DNA from: Anisus vortex
Lineage: Eukaryota; Mollusca; Gastropoda; Planorbidae
Length of the DNA stretch: 64,000 bases
Direction of reading: 5' to 3'
Assembly: GCA_949126835.1 (NCBI GenBank)
Contig: OX421509.1
Location: 6,250,411 to 6,314,410 of the forward strand
In this document: positions 1-10,753 of the stretch, piece by piece
Position numbering within the stretch: position 1 is the stretch's first letter
Layout of the letters: each line of letters starts with the position of its first letter
The notes under the pieces: model-generated
The model's database searches: none
Told to the model about the DNA's origin: nothing
The model's input: the letters and a program-made list of their open reading frames with translations, nothing else
Program-made: the position numbers and the translations under genes

Positions 1-234
1 CAATCTATGATGGTTATGCCATACAAAAAGATATAAGGAAATGCATGATACGGTGATACTGATACGGTGGTCACTGATATAGGCATTCAATTACACTGTT
101 TTACCGCTGTAAATGTGACTGTCAATTTAAAAGCTCAGTCGCAGGAATCAGAAAATTTCCAAACTTTTATCGTTTAGCAAGATTAAATAATTTAAATGAC
201 ATTTAAATTCATGTTAGGTTCCAAGAGGAAAAAA

Positions 235-312
235 AAGTACAGTAGCCGTCGTACCAAATTGATCCATAGGCCCGGTGAAGCAGCGTTCAACAGTTTCTGT
301 GGCCACAACCAA
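235..312 (-). repeat. tRNA-derived SINE (family 1), 3' part
   Basis: Reads as the reverse complement of the tail of the SINE family whose fullest copies lie at 52441-52672 and 63437-63715: the block about 'ttgatccatag' and 'cagtttctgtg' is shared. Only the non-tRNA tail is present, and it abuts a second fragment in the opposite orientation. Confidence 0.6.
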
Positions 313-324
313 ATATTGATCCAT

Positions 325-538
325 ACAGGGTCACGGTGGCCGTTTGGATGATATACCGACGATCCTTGGGTTCGAATCCTGGTGCAGGCTGGGCTTTTTT
401 TTCCCCGTGTCTGGATGACGATCCCGAGTCTACCCAACTCTGATGGGGTGAAGTAAGGGTGGATATGAAAATTGCTGGCCACACAATCACTTAGTATGCC
501 GTGGGCACAGAACGCTACTTCACCCGCTCTATATATCA
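325..538 (+). repeat. tRNA-derived SINE (family 1), diverged copy
   Basis: Contains a perfect-looking RNA polymerase III B box (GGTTCGAATCC at about 370) followed by a T-rich run and the family block 'gagtctacccaactctgatggg'. The A-box part is degenerate. Not a tRNA gene: there is no acceptor-stem pairing and the sequence continues into a SINE body. Confidence 0.65.
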
Positions 539-639
539 ATTACCGTTAGGCCAGTTTTTTTGTTGTCGTTATTTACAATTTCGCTGAAACATTTGGATCT
601 TAAAAACGAAATCGGAACATACTTTTAGGTCCTTATCTG

Positions 640-936
640 AATCGGATTTCGGATTCTTGTAATAAAATACGGGTAGCTCAAGTATCCTATTCTCGGGTAT
701 TCGATTCTAGAAGCCTGAAAGTAAATTTTTATATTATCGTAATATGTAACAGTAATTATGTGGACTTCTGCGTTGTTGAAATTCTTCAAAGTATCTTTCC
801 TTTTGGTCTTGGTTATGCAACGGCGCAATAAAAATTGTCTTATACAAATATTTCAGGCCAGTTTCATGCCGTCGGCTTGCTAAATGAATTATAAACCCTA
901 TTAGGATACTGTTTTCAAAAGGTTGCTGACCCATGT
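640..936 (+). mobile_element. hAT-type element, right-end fragment
   Basis: Ends in 'aaaaggttgctgaccc', matching the right terminus of the element at 32836-34150, and shares 'ttttggtcttgg..tgcaacggc' with the copy at 27862-29388. No transposase is visible. The left end is missing. Confidence 0.5.
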
Positions 937-1464
937 AATATTTATCTTAAAGGTTACAGAGTATATCTGTGTTCGTATTAGCTTCAGGCTCACATACGCA
1001 GAAGCACTGACACATCACCACACATTATTCAACTATGAATTCAATGTACTAAAAAGATGGTCCTCGAAGGCTCATAGAAACCATTGAAGTGGAAACTAAC
1101 GAGTTTAGTATAACGTGTACAGATCTTGAAAAGGTGGCTAAAAAATAAAATTATAATAACTCTATATATCATGGCTGCACTTTTATGGTGGAATGTCAGA
1201 TACTTCATCTCGTAGCAGTCCGAATAAAATCAATGGATCGCGGCATCAAAAGTGCCTTGTCAATAACTACAGTTATGTATAAGTATTGAAATCTTTTTAC
1301 GGATCATTGAATTTCAGTTCCAAGAAACATTCACCATAATATAAAGTAGTGAGTTGGAATTGTGTGACAAGCACAACAAATAAGCTGATTTCCTCCAACA
1401 AATCTCAGGTAAACATACAGTGCTGGGTAAACACGGCGTACCTGACAATCGATAATTACGTCAA
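937..1464. other. Unassigned AT-rich DNA
   Basis: I see no gene, repeat or motif that I can support here. Confidence 0.4.
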
Positions 1465-2035
1465 TAGAGCGTTTTCAGTAGGTGGAGCTTAAGTTTTTTT
1501 GTGTACATTTAGTGACGTATTTGTGTAAATATAGAACCCACTTGAGGTACAAACATAACGTGGTGAAAGTAAATTACTTCTTTATCATGCAAAATTCACA
1601 TTTGAATATTGGCTATCCTACTCAAAAATAAGGAGGTAAATAGTAGTACTGTAGATTAATTGATTAATGTGATTAGGCTAGGGCCGGCTAGACCTATTTA
1701 CACTTTCAATTTCACTTTATAGGCATACACTTTTAATGTTTCGTAGGCTAGGCTACGATGTCAAGCGATATTGTTGGTGAATAGGCTATCTAGTCAAGTA
1801 ACTATTAGGCTCACATCGTCTATGATCTGTCTATGATAATAATAAAATAGCCTATTTTATTTAACATACATAATACAGCTTAAATCTTAATAAGACTTAA
1901 AACACAACACATCATTTAAAAAAAGCTCGAGCCTATATGGAACTTTATTAATACAGCGGCCATATTTAATTGTACACCATTACTCAAAGTAAACACAAAT
2001 CACGTGCTTTTTGTCACGGGATTGCAAACGCCCTA
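1465..2035. mobile_element. MITE, family M1, copy 1
   Basis: The ends are imperfect inverted repeats (TAGAGCGTTTTC at left; reverse complement of the right end starts TAGGGCGTTTGCAATC). The same arrangement occurs at 41097-41657 and 51560-51929. The left arm carries 'gtgacgta', the right arm 'gtcacgggattgcaa'. No coding capacity. A TA target is possible but not clear in this copy. Confidence 0.6.
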
Positions 2036-2312
2036 TTCAAAATTTGTCTGCGAGTTGGCATGCTAAATTATGGGCTATCAACAACCGCGTATTGGTTTTC
2101 AAGAACCTAATTTTTGAAGTCTATATGAAGTTTTCTAAATTATTTAACATTAGGATTCGGTAAGACACAAATCAAGCAAAAACGTGACAGGGTGGTGGAA
2201 AAGAGTGAAATAGAGAGAGAGAAAGAAAGAGAGAGAAAGGTACAGAGAAAGAGAATAGTAGATATATAGAAAAAAGGAGAAAGGTAGATAGAGAGAGAGA
2301 AAGAGAAATGTA
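2036..2312 (+). repeat. Purine (GA-rich) tract, left half of an interrupted target
   Basis: From about 2200 the plus strand is a GAGA/GAAA-rich tract that resumes at 9007 on the far side of the LTR element. The retrotransposon therefore inserted into a GA microsatellite-like tract, duplicating ATGTA (2308-2312 and 9007-9011). Confidence 0.75.
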
Positions 2313-3520
2313 TGTCAGGAACTTAATTATGAATAATTAAGCAAGAAATCCTGGCTCAACTAATTAAGTTTAATACAATGATAATTATATTAAATACCAC
2401 TAACAATTTACTACAAGTAGCACAACGTAAAATAGAATGACAGAGACTATCTTTTAAATGTAGAAAATGATTACTTTACTATACTTTATTAATGTTGATC
2501 TTAGTTTAAGAAAAACAAACAAACAAATATCAAAACCAATATTATAAAATGATAAGCTTATATATAAGAAAAAAATTAGTATATTAAAAGAAATTCTTTC
2601 AATATAGTACTAATGAAAAAAATAAGTGGAGAAGTATGAGTGACATTAATTTATAAACATTAATGCGTAATATAAAATGGCCTGCTAACAAAATTGATAG
2701 AGAATGAATATAAGAAGAAGATTAGATCTAATAACGAAAGTGATTAATATTAAAATCTGCTATCCATATCCATAGTTTGTATCTCGTATAACAATAGCAT
2801 AGGGTCTGTCCCGCCTTAGTTCAACTGTTAAGACTTCCCTTCGTTTCACCTGCTTGGTCCCTCCGACGTCCACTATGGCACGACACGGACAACCCACTCC
2901 GACGTATTAGTGGCGCAACTAACTGCTGCCAGTAGTCAGTCAATATCGTGGTCGTCCTCTCATCTCTCTCTTACTCGTTTCCTTCACTACACACTGGCCG
3001 TCACCTAAATAGTAGTCAATAAAGTACTAAGTACAGTCCTATTTATATGTAACTTGTCTAATGGAAAGTATTGATGTAAAACCCAACTTACCCGTGTCAG
3101 AAATTAACTGTCCAGTGTCCTCTTTATTCGGTGGTCTGGCAAAGTCTCGTCTACGGACAGATAAATTAGCTTGAGCAAGATACAAACATCAAGCCTCTTA
3201 GCAAAAGTTCTGTGCCGCAAAGTCAGTCTCCCTAAGTTAAATAGTCGTCTCGACTCCCCCAATTTCCTAGCCTGTCAGTTTCCACATTCCATCTAAAAAG
3301 TTATGCCCGTGTCTTGGCCAACCTTGATTCCCCCTTTGTCCCTTTAGCGCCCTATCCGTCTATAGTTACCCGCCCCTAGGTATACATCTTCCTGTTAGAC
3401 TCTCTCTACCTCGATTCTGTTGTTTGTGCTAGAGTTGCTGTGTCGTGGGACCAAGCTCAGTATTAGCAAGATATTATTATAATTTTGTTAGCGTTCCCAT
3501 GATTTTAATTGTACTTGACA
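2313..3520 (-). repeat. 3' LTR of the Gmr1-type element
   Basis: 1208 bp, plus-strand ends TGTCA...TGACA (inverted terminal bases). It matches 7799-9006 without length change; the visible differences are single bases, for example c/a near 2766 and g/t near 3301. Confidence 0.93.
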
Positions 3521-3536
3521 TCACCCCCCTTCGCTT
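3521..3536 (-). promoter_or_regulatory. Polypurine tract of the Gmr1-type element
   Basis: On the minus strand AAGGGGGGTGA sits directly against the start of the 3' LTR, where the plus-strand DNA primer of LTR elements is made. Confidence 0.75.
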
Positions 3537-3770
3537 GACTATATTTAACGATTAAATATAGTCACATGTAAATGATAAATGTAATCATAATATTAGATAC
3601 AATCAAATATGAGCAGTTTCAAAACATGTGTAAAAATTATGGATAGTTAAACATAGATTACAATAGTAAGTCATGGGAATAGAGTCTGACACTTGACAAT
3701 GTACAGTACCAGAAACCATAAGAAATCAGTGCACTCAAACATCGGCATAGCAAGATTAGTGTAGAAACAG

Positions 3771-5429
3771 CTAGATTAACCGAGACAAAACATCAGCATT
3801 GACGTTGTTAACACCCTTAATGTGTTGGATTGTGAAATGATAGTCTTGTAAAAGCAAGCTCCATCTACAGATTCGAGAGTTGCCAAAAGTTGCACTTTTG
3901 AGATAGGAGAGCGGTCGGTGGTCACATTGAAGTGTAAAGTGTGTGCCGAGAAGATAGCGTGACAGTCGCTGCACGCTCCAGACAATAGCTAGACACTCTT
4001 TTTCAATAGTGGAGTAACGCTGTTCTCTTGGTAGTAGCTTCCTGCTGAGGAATTTCACTGGGTGATGGAAACCGTCAAAAACTTGCATTAAGCAACAGGA
4101 TATACCTATATTTGAGGCATCAGTCTGTAAAACAAATGGCAATTGAGGATTTGGAAGCGTTAATATAGGTGATGTTGTAAGACAAGTCTGAATTCCTCTC
4201 AGTGCACTGTCACACTCTGGACTCCAATGGACTTTAAGCGGTTTCCCTTTTTTAAGAAGTTCAGTTATAGGAGACACCAGACTAGCGAAGGAAGGTATAA
4301 ACTTACTGTAATAGTTGGCTAGGCCCATCAACGAACGGACTTCCTGCTTTGTTTGTGGTACTCTAAGGTTTAAAACTTTCTCAATATTTGAAGGGTCAGG
4401 TCTTAAAGTTCCCTCTCCTACCACGTGCCCCAAGAAGTTGATAACATTGTGAGCTATCTGGAGCTTACTTGGTTTTACAGTAAAACCTGTTTCGCGTAAT
4501 CTGTGTAGAACAGCGGAAAGTGATTCTAGATGTGATTCCCAAGTATCATTAAACACACATATATCGTCGAAATAGAATATCACGTTCGACAAACCCTTTA
4601 GAACATTGCAAACTGTTCTATTAAAGAAGCTTGGGCAATTGATTAGGCCAAAAGGAAGGTATTTGAACTGGTAATGCCCTCCCGGTACTCTAAATGCCGT
4701 AAAATGACGACTGTCTGGTTCGATTGGAATTTGATGGAAGCCCTTTGTGAGGTCGATTTTTGTAAAATACTTTGCAGTACTAAGGTATGTAAAAAGGTCT
4801 TCCTGATCAGGAATGACTTCGGCATCAAATTTGGTAATGGCATTCAGTTTACGAAAGTCAACACAAGTGCGAATGGTACCGTCTCGTTTTTTCACTAACA
4901 CAACAGGGGATGCATAAGGCGAATCTGATTCCTCAATTATGTCTAAATTAAGCAAATTGTCAATTTCGGAGGCTAACACGTCTTTCATATGTATTGGTAC
5001 TGCGTAGGGCTTAAGTGCGATAGGTTTGTCAGATGTCAGTTCAATTTTAAATTCCTTCACTTTAGCTCTTCCAGGAATATCAGTGATAATACTCGAAAAT
5101 TCGGAAAGGATATTGTGGATTTGCACTTTTTGTGAAGCTGGTAGCTCGGGGTTTATGTCTAATTCCCCTATGGAATTACAATCGCCATAATTTAAAGTAG
5201 GAAGATCAGGTATTTGACTTGAGACACAGTCATTTGCCTCGTCATGTTCGGAGTCGGTTACGACGGAAACCGCGCACGCGTCTAAAAGCTTAACCTCATC
5301 GTCAACGTTAGAAAGGACATTGTTACTTCTTTCATGATATTTTAGCAGTCTGTTGATGTGATAGATTTTGGATTTCCCGCCCTTCTTAATAGCCACATTT
5401 AAGTTTGAGACTTTCTTCTGCACAACATA
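3771..5429 (-). pseudogene. pol: Reverse transcriptase-RNase H part of Gmr1-type pol
   Basis: An uninterrupted minus-strand frame. A linker is followed by the reverse transcriptase: VVLVKKRDGTIRTCVDF, then FTKIDL (catalytic Asp), LPFGL and the active-site box YFDD in FYFDDICVF. RNase H follows with its acidic residues in TDAS, KECLAI and CDHRPL, ending NADVLSRLI just before the stop. No integrase follows; the purine tract and LTR come next, confirming that reverse transcriptase is the last pol domain. The first residues of this stretch (from YVVQKK to YHINRLLKYHER) look like an integrase C-terminal tail, fused after a deletion. By motif the enzyme looks intact, but it lies downstream of two stops, so it would need readthrough. 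Confidence 0.85.
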
Positions 5430-6401
5430 ACCTATGATATCTATCGCCACCTTACGAAATGGGGTTGAAATTGTTTCCATTACTCCTAAAACTGCCTTCC
5501 CTCCTCTACCTGGTGTCTTGGCTCTTTGACAGGTTGGACACGATTTAATAAACTATTTTATATCTTTATCAACACCCGGCCAAAAGAATTGTGAGTATAC
5601 TCTTTCCTTGGTCCGCCTGACAGACATATGCCCAGCTAGCGGTGAACTGTGGGCCGTATCGAGTACTAAACGTTGTTTAGATTTGGGAACCACTAACTGA
5701 TTAATAGCTGCATCGGGCTTGTTTTTAGGTTGATAGTGCTTGTATAGAAAACCCTGTTTCGTAATAAATGATACAAATCCTGATTTAATGACATGAACTG
5801 TTCCTACATCAGCCTTTTCCCACAGACTTTTAAGTGTATCATCTGCCCTTTGTTCTCGTAAGAACACTTCACTATGCAACTCCTTATCTCCTTTCCCCAA
5901 GACACTTTCAGAAGATTCGTAGGGTACGGCATCAGCTTGTTGATGCATCGCTCTAGTTACCGCCCCTGCTGAGTGGTACATTTTAGCCCCATCGACATTG
6001 CCAATAATTAGTTCCACTACGGGATCATCAAACAGGGCTGCAACATAACTACCTTTAAGAAAAGGGGTATCTATATTGATTTGCGCTAAGGGATATTCTT
6101 TGGTCTGGCCATCAATTAGTTTCAATGTATAATGCCCTTCCAACATATCTTTCGGCTGGACCAGGTCCTTTCTAAGCCCGAATATACTACAACCTGTGTC
6201 ACGCAGAACCGACACTGCACGATTATTCACAAAACCCTTATGAATTATTAAGGTACCCGTGGACCTATGATGCCCTTTTTTATTTTCTAATAAACTCATT
6301 GTATGTGACTGACAAGCAAATAATGTCTCTGACTGGCGAATAACATCTCTACATTTTATACACTGTGGATGGTCTGTGTTCAACTTGTGTACCGAGGGTA
6401 G
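5430..6401 (-). pseudogene. pol: Protease and truncated integrase of Gmr1-type pol
   Basis: Same frame as the upstream gag and the downstream reverse transcriptase. An aspartic protease motif VLRDTGCS lies near 6190-6210. The integrase zinc domain follows (His-His in TAHSSPLAGH, then FFWPGVDKDIK), an in-frame TAG at 5553-5555 and the Cys pair in CPTCQRAK. After STPFRKVAIDIIG the protein jumps straight to a tail-like segment, so the DDE catalytic core, roughly 150-200 residues, is absent. The deletion junction is near 5430. An element with this lesion cannot supply its own integrase. There is no ATG at the beginning of the frame; it reads on from gag through the TGA at 6402-6404. Confidence 0.8.
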
Positions 6402-7364
6402 TCACATTCGTTGGGTGTTCTTGTCTAAGGTATTGTTGGAATTGTATACTTGTCGGGACCTGTGCTTGTTGGAGTGGAAATCATTGCCTTTTTGGAAAGC
6501 CCCACTTGCCATCGGCTTCAGAAAACACTCTTTAGCAAAGTGACCCGCTTGCCCGCAACGGAAGCAAGTTAAAGTATTGCCTACAACTCCTACAGCCACA
6601 TCGGTGGCTGCAGCTACATATGGGAGGGGTTTATGTACCTTGCTAACATTGGCACCTTTAGATGCTATTTTATAGCTGTCAATAATAGAGAGTGCCTCGT
6701 TTGGCGACTGTGGTTGTTTCATTAAAAGTTCACGTAAAAGGTTGGGTGATACTTCATTGTATATCCGCCCCTTAAGCAGTAGATCCATAAGACCCTCATA
6801 TGTGCGGGGCGTTTTCGATGTTTTGACCCAACTTTCCAATGACCTTTTTAGCACCATAGCATATTCCCTAAAATCATCCCCTCTAGGTACTGTAGTGTCC
6901 CATCTATGTCTGTATGTCTCGTCAGAGTATCCTGCAAAGCTAAGTAGTTCTGCCTTAACTCGGTCATAGTCAGCGCTGTGTAATAGGTCGTGTAGTATCA
7001 TGTAATTCTTCAATTTGTCTGTCAACTTATGAGCTAAATGAAGAGGCCATGTTGTGCGTGGCAGTCTGTCTTTTATCGCAGTCGTTTCAAAAAGGAGAAA
7101 GAAATAGTCAAGGTCTTCACCTTCTTCCAGGCGTTTAAAATTTTTGTCTAGCTGAGGGCCCTTTCTATGATAATCATCGGGCGGTAACTGGCTAGTTTGT
7201 GAATAGTCTGTTCGCTCGTGGCTTTGACTATTTTTGTCTGGTTGGGCACACCGTTTTTGGGAATCGGTGTGGTAATTGGAAACCCCTACGGCGTGACGGC
7301 CGTACAATAAAAATACTTTAACCTGAAGTGACCCCGTAAAACCCGTACCGGGGAAACTCTTCAC
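6402..7364 (-). pseudogene. gag: Gag with SCAN-like capsid region and zinc knuckle
   Basis: The open frame encodes a helical capsid-type region of the SCAN-like kind (YFFLLFE, W-rich spacing, SYKIASK) and a CCHC knuckle CFRCGQAGHFAKEC at 6525-6566. It ends with TGA at 6402-6404, and pol continues in the same frame. No ATG lies near the start of the frame: a TGA at 7368-7370 closes it upstream. The Gag amino terminus is therefore lost or frameshifted. The same Gag type occurs as an older remnant at 17116-18141. Confidence 0.75.
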
Positions 7365-7798
7365 TCCTCAACTCCTAGCACACAACACACACACACACGA
7401 GAGGAAAACAGACTTATCCGTCCGACGTAATGTGCAGGGGTGGGATCCGGAAACTGTATGGAGGTAATTACTACCAGCGTCCAGTGAAGTCGAAAGAAAG
7501 GACAGGTGAACTTGTGACACACAAACCGCTCTAGGAAAAGAGTTGGATCAGAAGTTGTAAATGGTGATATGGAACTGAAAAGATAACTTGTAAAACAAAA
7601 CCAAACAATGTTAACAAAAGAAAAAAAAATGTTTAACAATCCGTAGAGTAGAAAAAAAAATGAAATAATAAAATCAAACAGTAAATGTTATTATTTGTTT
7701 AGGCAATAAAACAGGCATATACCACCAATTTAAAGAGAAGAAAATATAATAAAATATACAGGCTTATAGTTATAGCCTACTTTGGACGGCCCCCACAA
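7365..7798 (-). other. 5' leader and primer-binding region of the Gmr1-type element
   Basis: Non-coding leader between the 5' LTR and Gag. On the minus strand TGGGGGCCGTCC begins 3 bases after the LTR end. It resembles a proline-tRNA primer site (TGGGGGCTCGTCC) with one base fewer, so the primer identity is tentative. The open frame through 7361-7639 has no retroelement-like features. Confidence 0.5.
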
Positions 7799-9006
7799 TG
7801 TCAGGAACTTAATTATGAATAATTAAGCAAGAAATCCTGGCTCAACTAATTAAGTTTAATACAATGATAATTATATTAAATACCACTAACAATTTACTAC
7901 AAGTAGCACAACGTAAAATAGAATGACAGAGACTATCTTTTAAATGTAGAAAATGATTACTTTACTATACTTTATTAATGTTGATCTTAGTTTAAGAAAA
8001 ACAAACAAACAAATATCAAAACCAATATTATAAAATGATAAGCTTATATATAAGAAAAAAATTAGTATATTAAAAGAAATTCTTTCAATATAGTACTAAT
8101 GAAAAAAATAAGTGGAGAAGTATGAGTGACATTAATTTATAAACATTAATGCGTAATATAAAATGGCCTGCTAACAAAATTGATAGAGAATGAATATAAG
8201 AAGAAGATTAGATCTAATAACGAAAGTGATTAATATTAAAATCTGCTATCAATATCCATAGTTTGTATCTCGTATAACAATAGCATAGGGTCTGTCCCGC
8301 CTTAGTTCAACTGTTAAGACTTCCCTTCGTTTCACCTGCTTGGTCCCTCCGACGTCCACTATGGCACGACACGGACAACCCACTCCGACGTATTAGTGGC
8401 GCAACTAACTGCTGCCAGTAGTCAGTCAATATCGTGGTCGTCCTCTCATCTCTCTCTTACTCGTTTCCTTCACTACACACTGGCCGTCACCTAAATAGTA
8501 GTCAATAAAGTACTAAGTACAGTCCTATTTATATGTAACTTGTCTAATGGAAAGTATTGATGTAAAACCCAACTTACCCGTGTCAGAAATTAACTGTCCA
8601 GTGTCCTCTTTATTCGGTGGTCTGGCAAAGTCTCGTCTACGGACAGATAAATTAGCTTGAGCAAGATACAAACATCAAGCCTCTTAGCAAAAGTTCTGTG
8701 CCGCAAAGTCAGTCTCCCTAAGTTAAATAGTCGTCTCGATTCCCCCAATTTCCTAGCCTGTCAGTTTCCACATTCCATCTAAAAATTTATGCCCGTGTCT
8801 TGGCCAACCTTGATTCCCCCTTTGTCCCTTTAGCGCCCTATCCGTCTATAGTTACCCGCCCCTAGGTATACATCTTCCTGTTAGACTCTCTCTACCTCGA
8901 TTCTGTTGTTTGTGCTAGAGTTGCTGTGTCGTGGGACCAAGCTCAGTATTAGCAAGATATTATTATAATTTTGTTAGCGTTCCCATGATTTTAATTGTAC
9001 TTGACA
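7799..9006 (-). repeat. 5' LTR of the Gmr1-type element
   Basis: 1208 bp, the same length as the copy at 2313-3520 and nearly identical. It is followed at 9007 by the target duplication ATGTA. At this length it should carry the element promoter; I could not place a TATA box with confidence. Confidence 0.93.
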
Positions 9007-10341
9007 ATGTAGAAAGAGAGAAAGAGAGAGTTAAAGAGAAAGGTAGAGAGAGAAAAAGAGACAGAGAGAGAAAGGTTAAGAAAAAAGGACAGAAAGAGAA
9101 AGAGAGAGAGAGAAAGAAAGGTAGAGAATAGGAGATCTAGGAAAAGTTTCAAAACCAAATATCATTATAAAAAATTAAAATGGATAAAATCCGGGGTTAT
9201 ACACTATAGACAGAAAAGATTTCGGCTTTAATATAATCGACATGTAAGTGACAAACGTTGGCGTCAAAAACAAACATAGTAACACTTGTACAAATCTTCA
9301 AACAACAAAAAAATAGCACTGAAGAAATCAATTTCTTGCAAGTCTAGAACCTGTAAACACATAGCTCGTTCTTCTAGGCATTCACAATTGTTTAGGAGCA
9401 GGGCTTAGGGAGGAGGCAACAGAAATAATGAAACAAATCAATTTTCATCTGGAGACAAGTAAATAAGATATGTGCATACAATAAGGTGGAATAACTTTCA
9501 TATTTAACGTTTCCTTTGTTTTACATGAGGGATAGAGTGGTGTTGACGTGACATTGTTACCTGACATGGGCGTGTCTTTGATTCTGTGACACGTTTCGGG
9601 TGATTCCTGAATAAAACATTTGAAATATTCATTCTAATAATTGAGTAACATTTTTTTAAGTCGGTAAATAGTATACTATGGGTGAATTTTATGTATGAAT
9701 GGTATGTGTGAACTATATGTATTAAAAGCTAATTTCGACCTTGAGGACATGCTCTAAACTGGGTTGACATCAACGTCAAAGACGCTGCAAAGTAAATGTT
9801 AGAATAGCGTACTCTTAACCAATCAATTGGCTTTTTTACCTCCGTAGGAGTTGGTGTGCTGGACCAGTACTATATATTCTGTATGCTTCAAGGATGTAAA
9901 AAGAAAAAACAGAAAATATAGGTCTACATGGATATGCCGACGATCATGTCTTAAAGATACAATTTTTACCTGATAAAAATAAAAAACCATCGCTATAGGG
10001 CCGAAAAATATTAGTTGCTGGGCTGCATGCGGTTAGTCCACCTCTGGTATAGGTGAATGCGCTATTTACGCATTTACTCTGGTCACGTTTCATACATTGT
10101 TATACTGCAAACTTCATTTGTCAACAAAGATATTATGTCAACGCCCATAGATAACAAGGTCATGAAACCTATAAAGCAATACATGAATATCTTCAACCTA
10201 TGCAATACTTATCATATTGTCAAAACTGCTATATTCTATTAGCGCGAGATGTGTACACTTTAATTAAAACCAGCTCATTGGTTACATAGCGTTTGATTTG
10301 TGACTTTTAACTTCTTACTTCTTCACAAAAAGTCTGACATA
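9007..10341. other. GA tract, then unassigned sequence
   Basis: 9007-9130 is the right half of the interrupted purine tract. The rest has no gene I can support up to the signal exon at 10342. Confidence 0.5.
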
Positions 10342-10393
10342 ATGATGACTAAATATAAACTTAAGTTCTATTTGATTTGTTTTCATTTCACGA
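10342..10393 (+). CDS. Signal-peptide exon of a lectin paralogue (locus C)
   Basis: Two ATGs in tandem (10342, 10345) open 17 codons with basic residues, then a hydrophobic run (FYLICFHF), ending one base into a codon at a strong donor GTAAGT (10394-10399). The coding and leader sequence match the first exon of gene A at 25716-25767: the shared leader 'acttcttcacaaaa' is about 20 bases upstream of the ATG in both, and both share the donor and phase 1. I infer a secretion signal for a PAN/lectin protein. No matching PAN or lectin exon is visible between here and 25.7 kb, so this is either the alternative first exon of gene A or the survivor of a decayed duplicate. Confidence 0.55.
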
Positions 10394-10753
10394 GTAAGTA
10401 CACAGAAACTGTTCTAAAATTTTGTAGAATTGCATTTCGATACATTAGACATTATGATGACCTAATGCTATGTTGCTGATAGTAATTAAGATATCTAAAT
10501 TGCTTATGTATCTCTCTCTATATAAAGTAGTATGTGTGTGTGTGTGGATTCCGAATTCTATTTGTTAATTGAAAGACGCATGACCTTATTGCCCCATATT
10601 ATTCTATTTTCGCGATCGCGCTTTCTCCATGTGTCCTCCTACCTGAGTGATAATGGTCCTGAACTGATATGTGTGAGCATTGTAACAGATTATTGTGTTT
10701 TATTCTTAAGTTATAATTCTAATGCTATATATTTGTGTGTTATTAAGGCCTAC
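10394..10753. other. Intron-like sequence after the locus C signal exon
   Basis: No further exon recognised. The open frame at 10532-10756 has no domain features. 10746-10753 (AGGCCTAC) is the left target duplication of the hAT element that follows. Confidence 0.4.

Larger units (their letters stand above)
2313..9006 (-). mobile_element. Gmr1-type LTR retrotransposon, complete but defective
   Basis: Two 1208-bp direct repeats bound a 4278-bp interior, with a 5-bp target duplication ATGTA on both sides. Coding runs on the minus strand. The order is Gag with zinc knuckle, protease, integrase N-terminal zinc domain, short integrase C-terminal piece, reverse transcriptase, RNase H. Having integrase before reverse transcriptase is the hallmark of Gmr1-like Ty3/gypsy elements; ordinary gypsy elements place integrase last. 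Gag and pol share one frame, separated by a TGA; a TAG interrupts the integrase zinc domain, and the integrase catalytic core is missing. A primer-site-like TGGGGGCCGTCC lies 3 bases inside the 5' LTR, and a purine tract (AAGGGGGGTGA) abuts the 3' LTR. The two LTRs differ at only about three positions by eye, so the insertion is young. Confidence 0.88.

Noticed and set aside
7361..7639. 92-codon minus-strand frame upstream of the Gmr1-type Gag
   Set aside because: Lies in the retroelement leader, in a frame unrelated to Gag, and has no recognisable domain.
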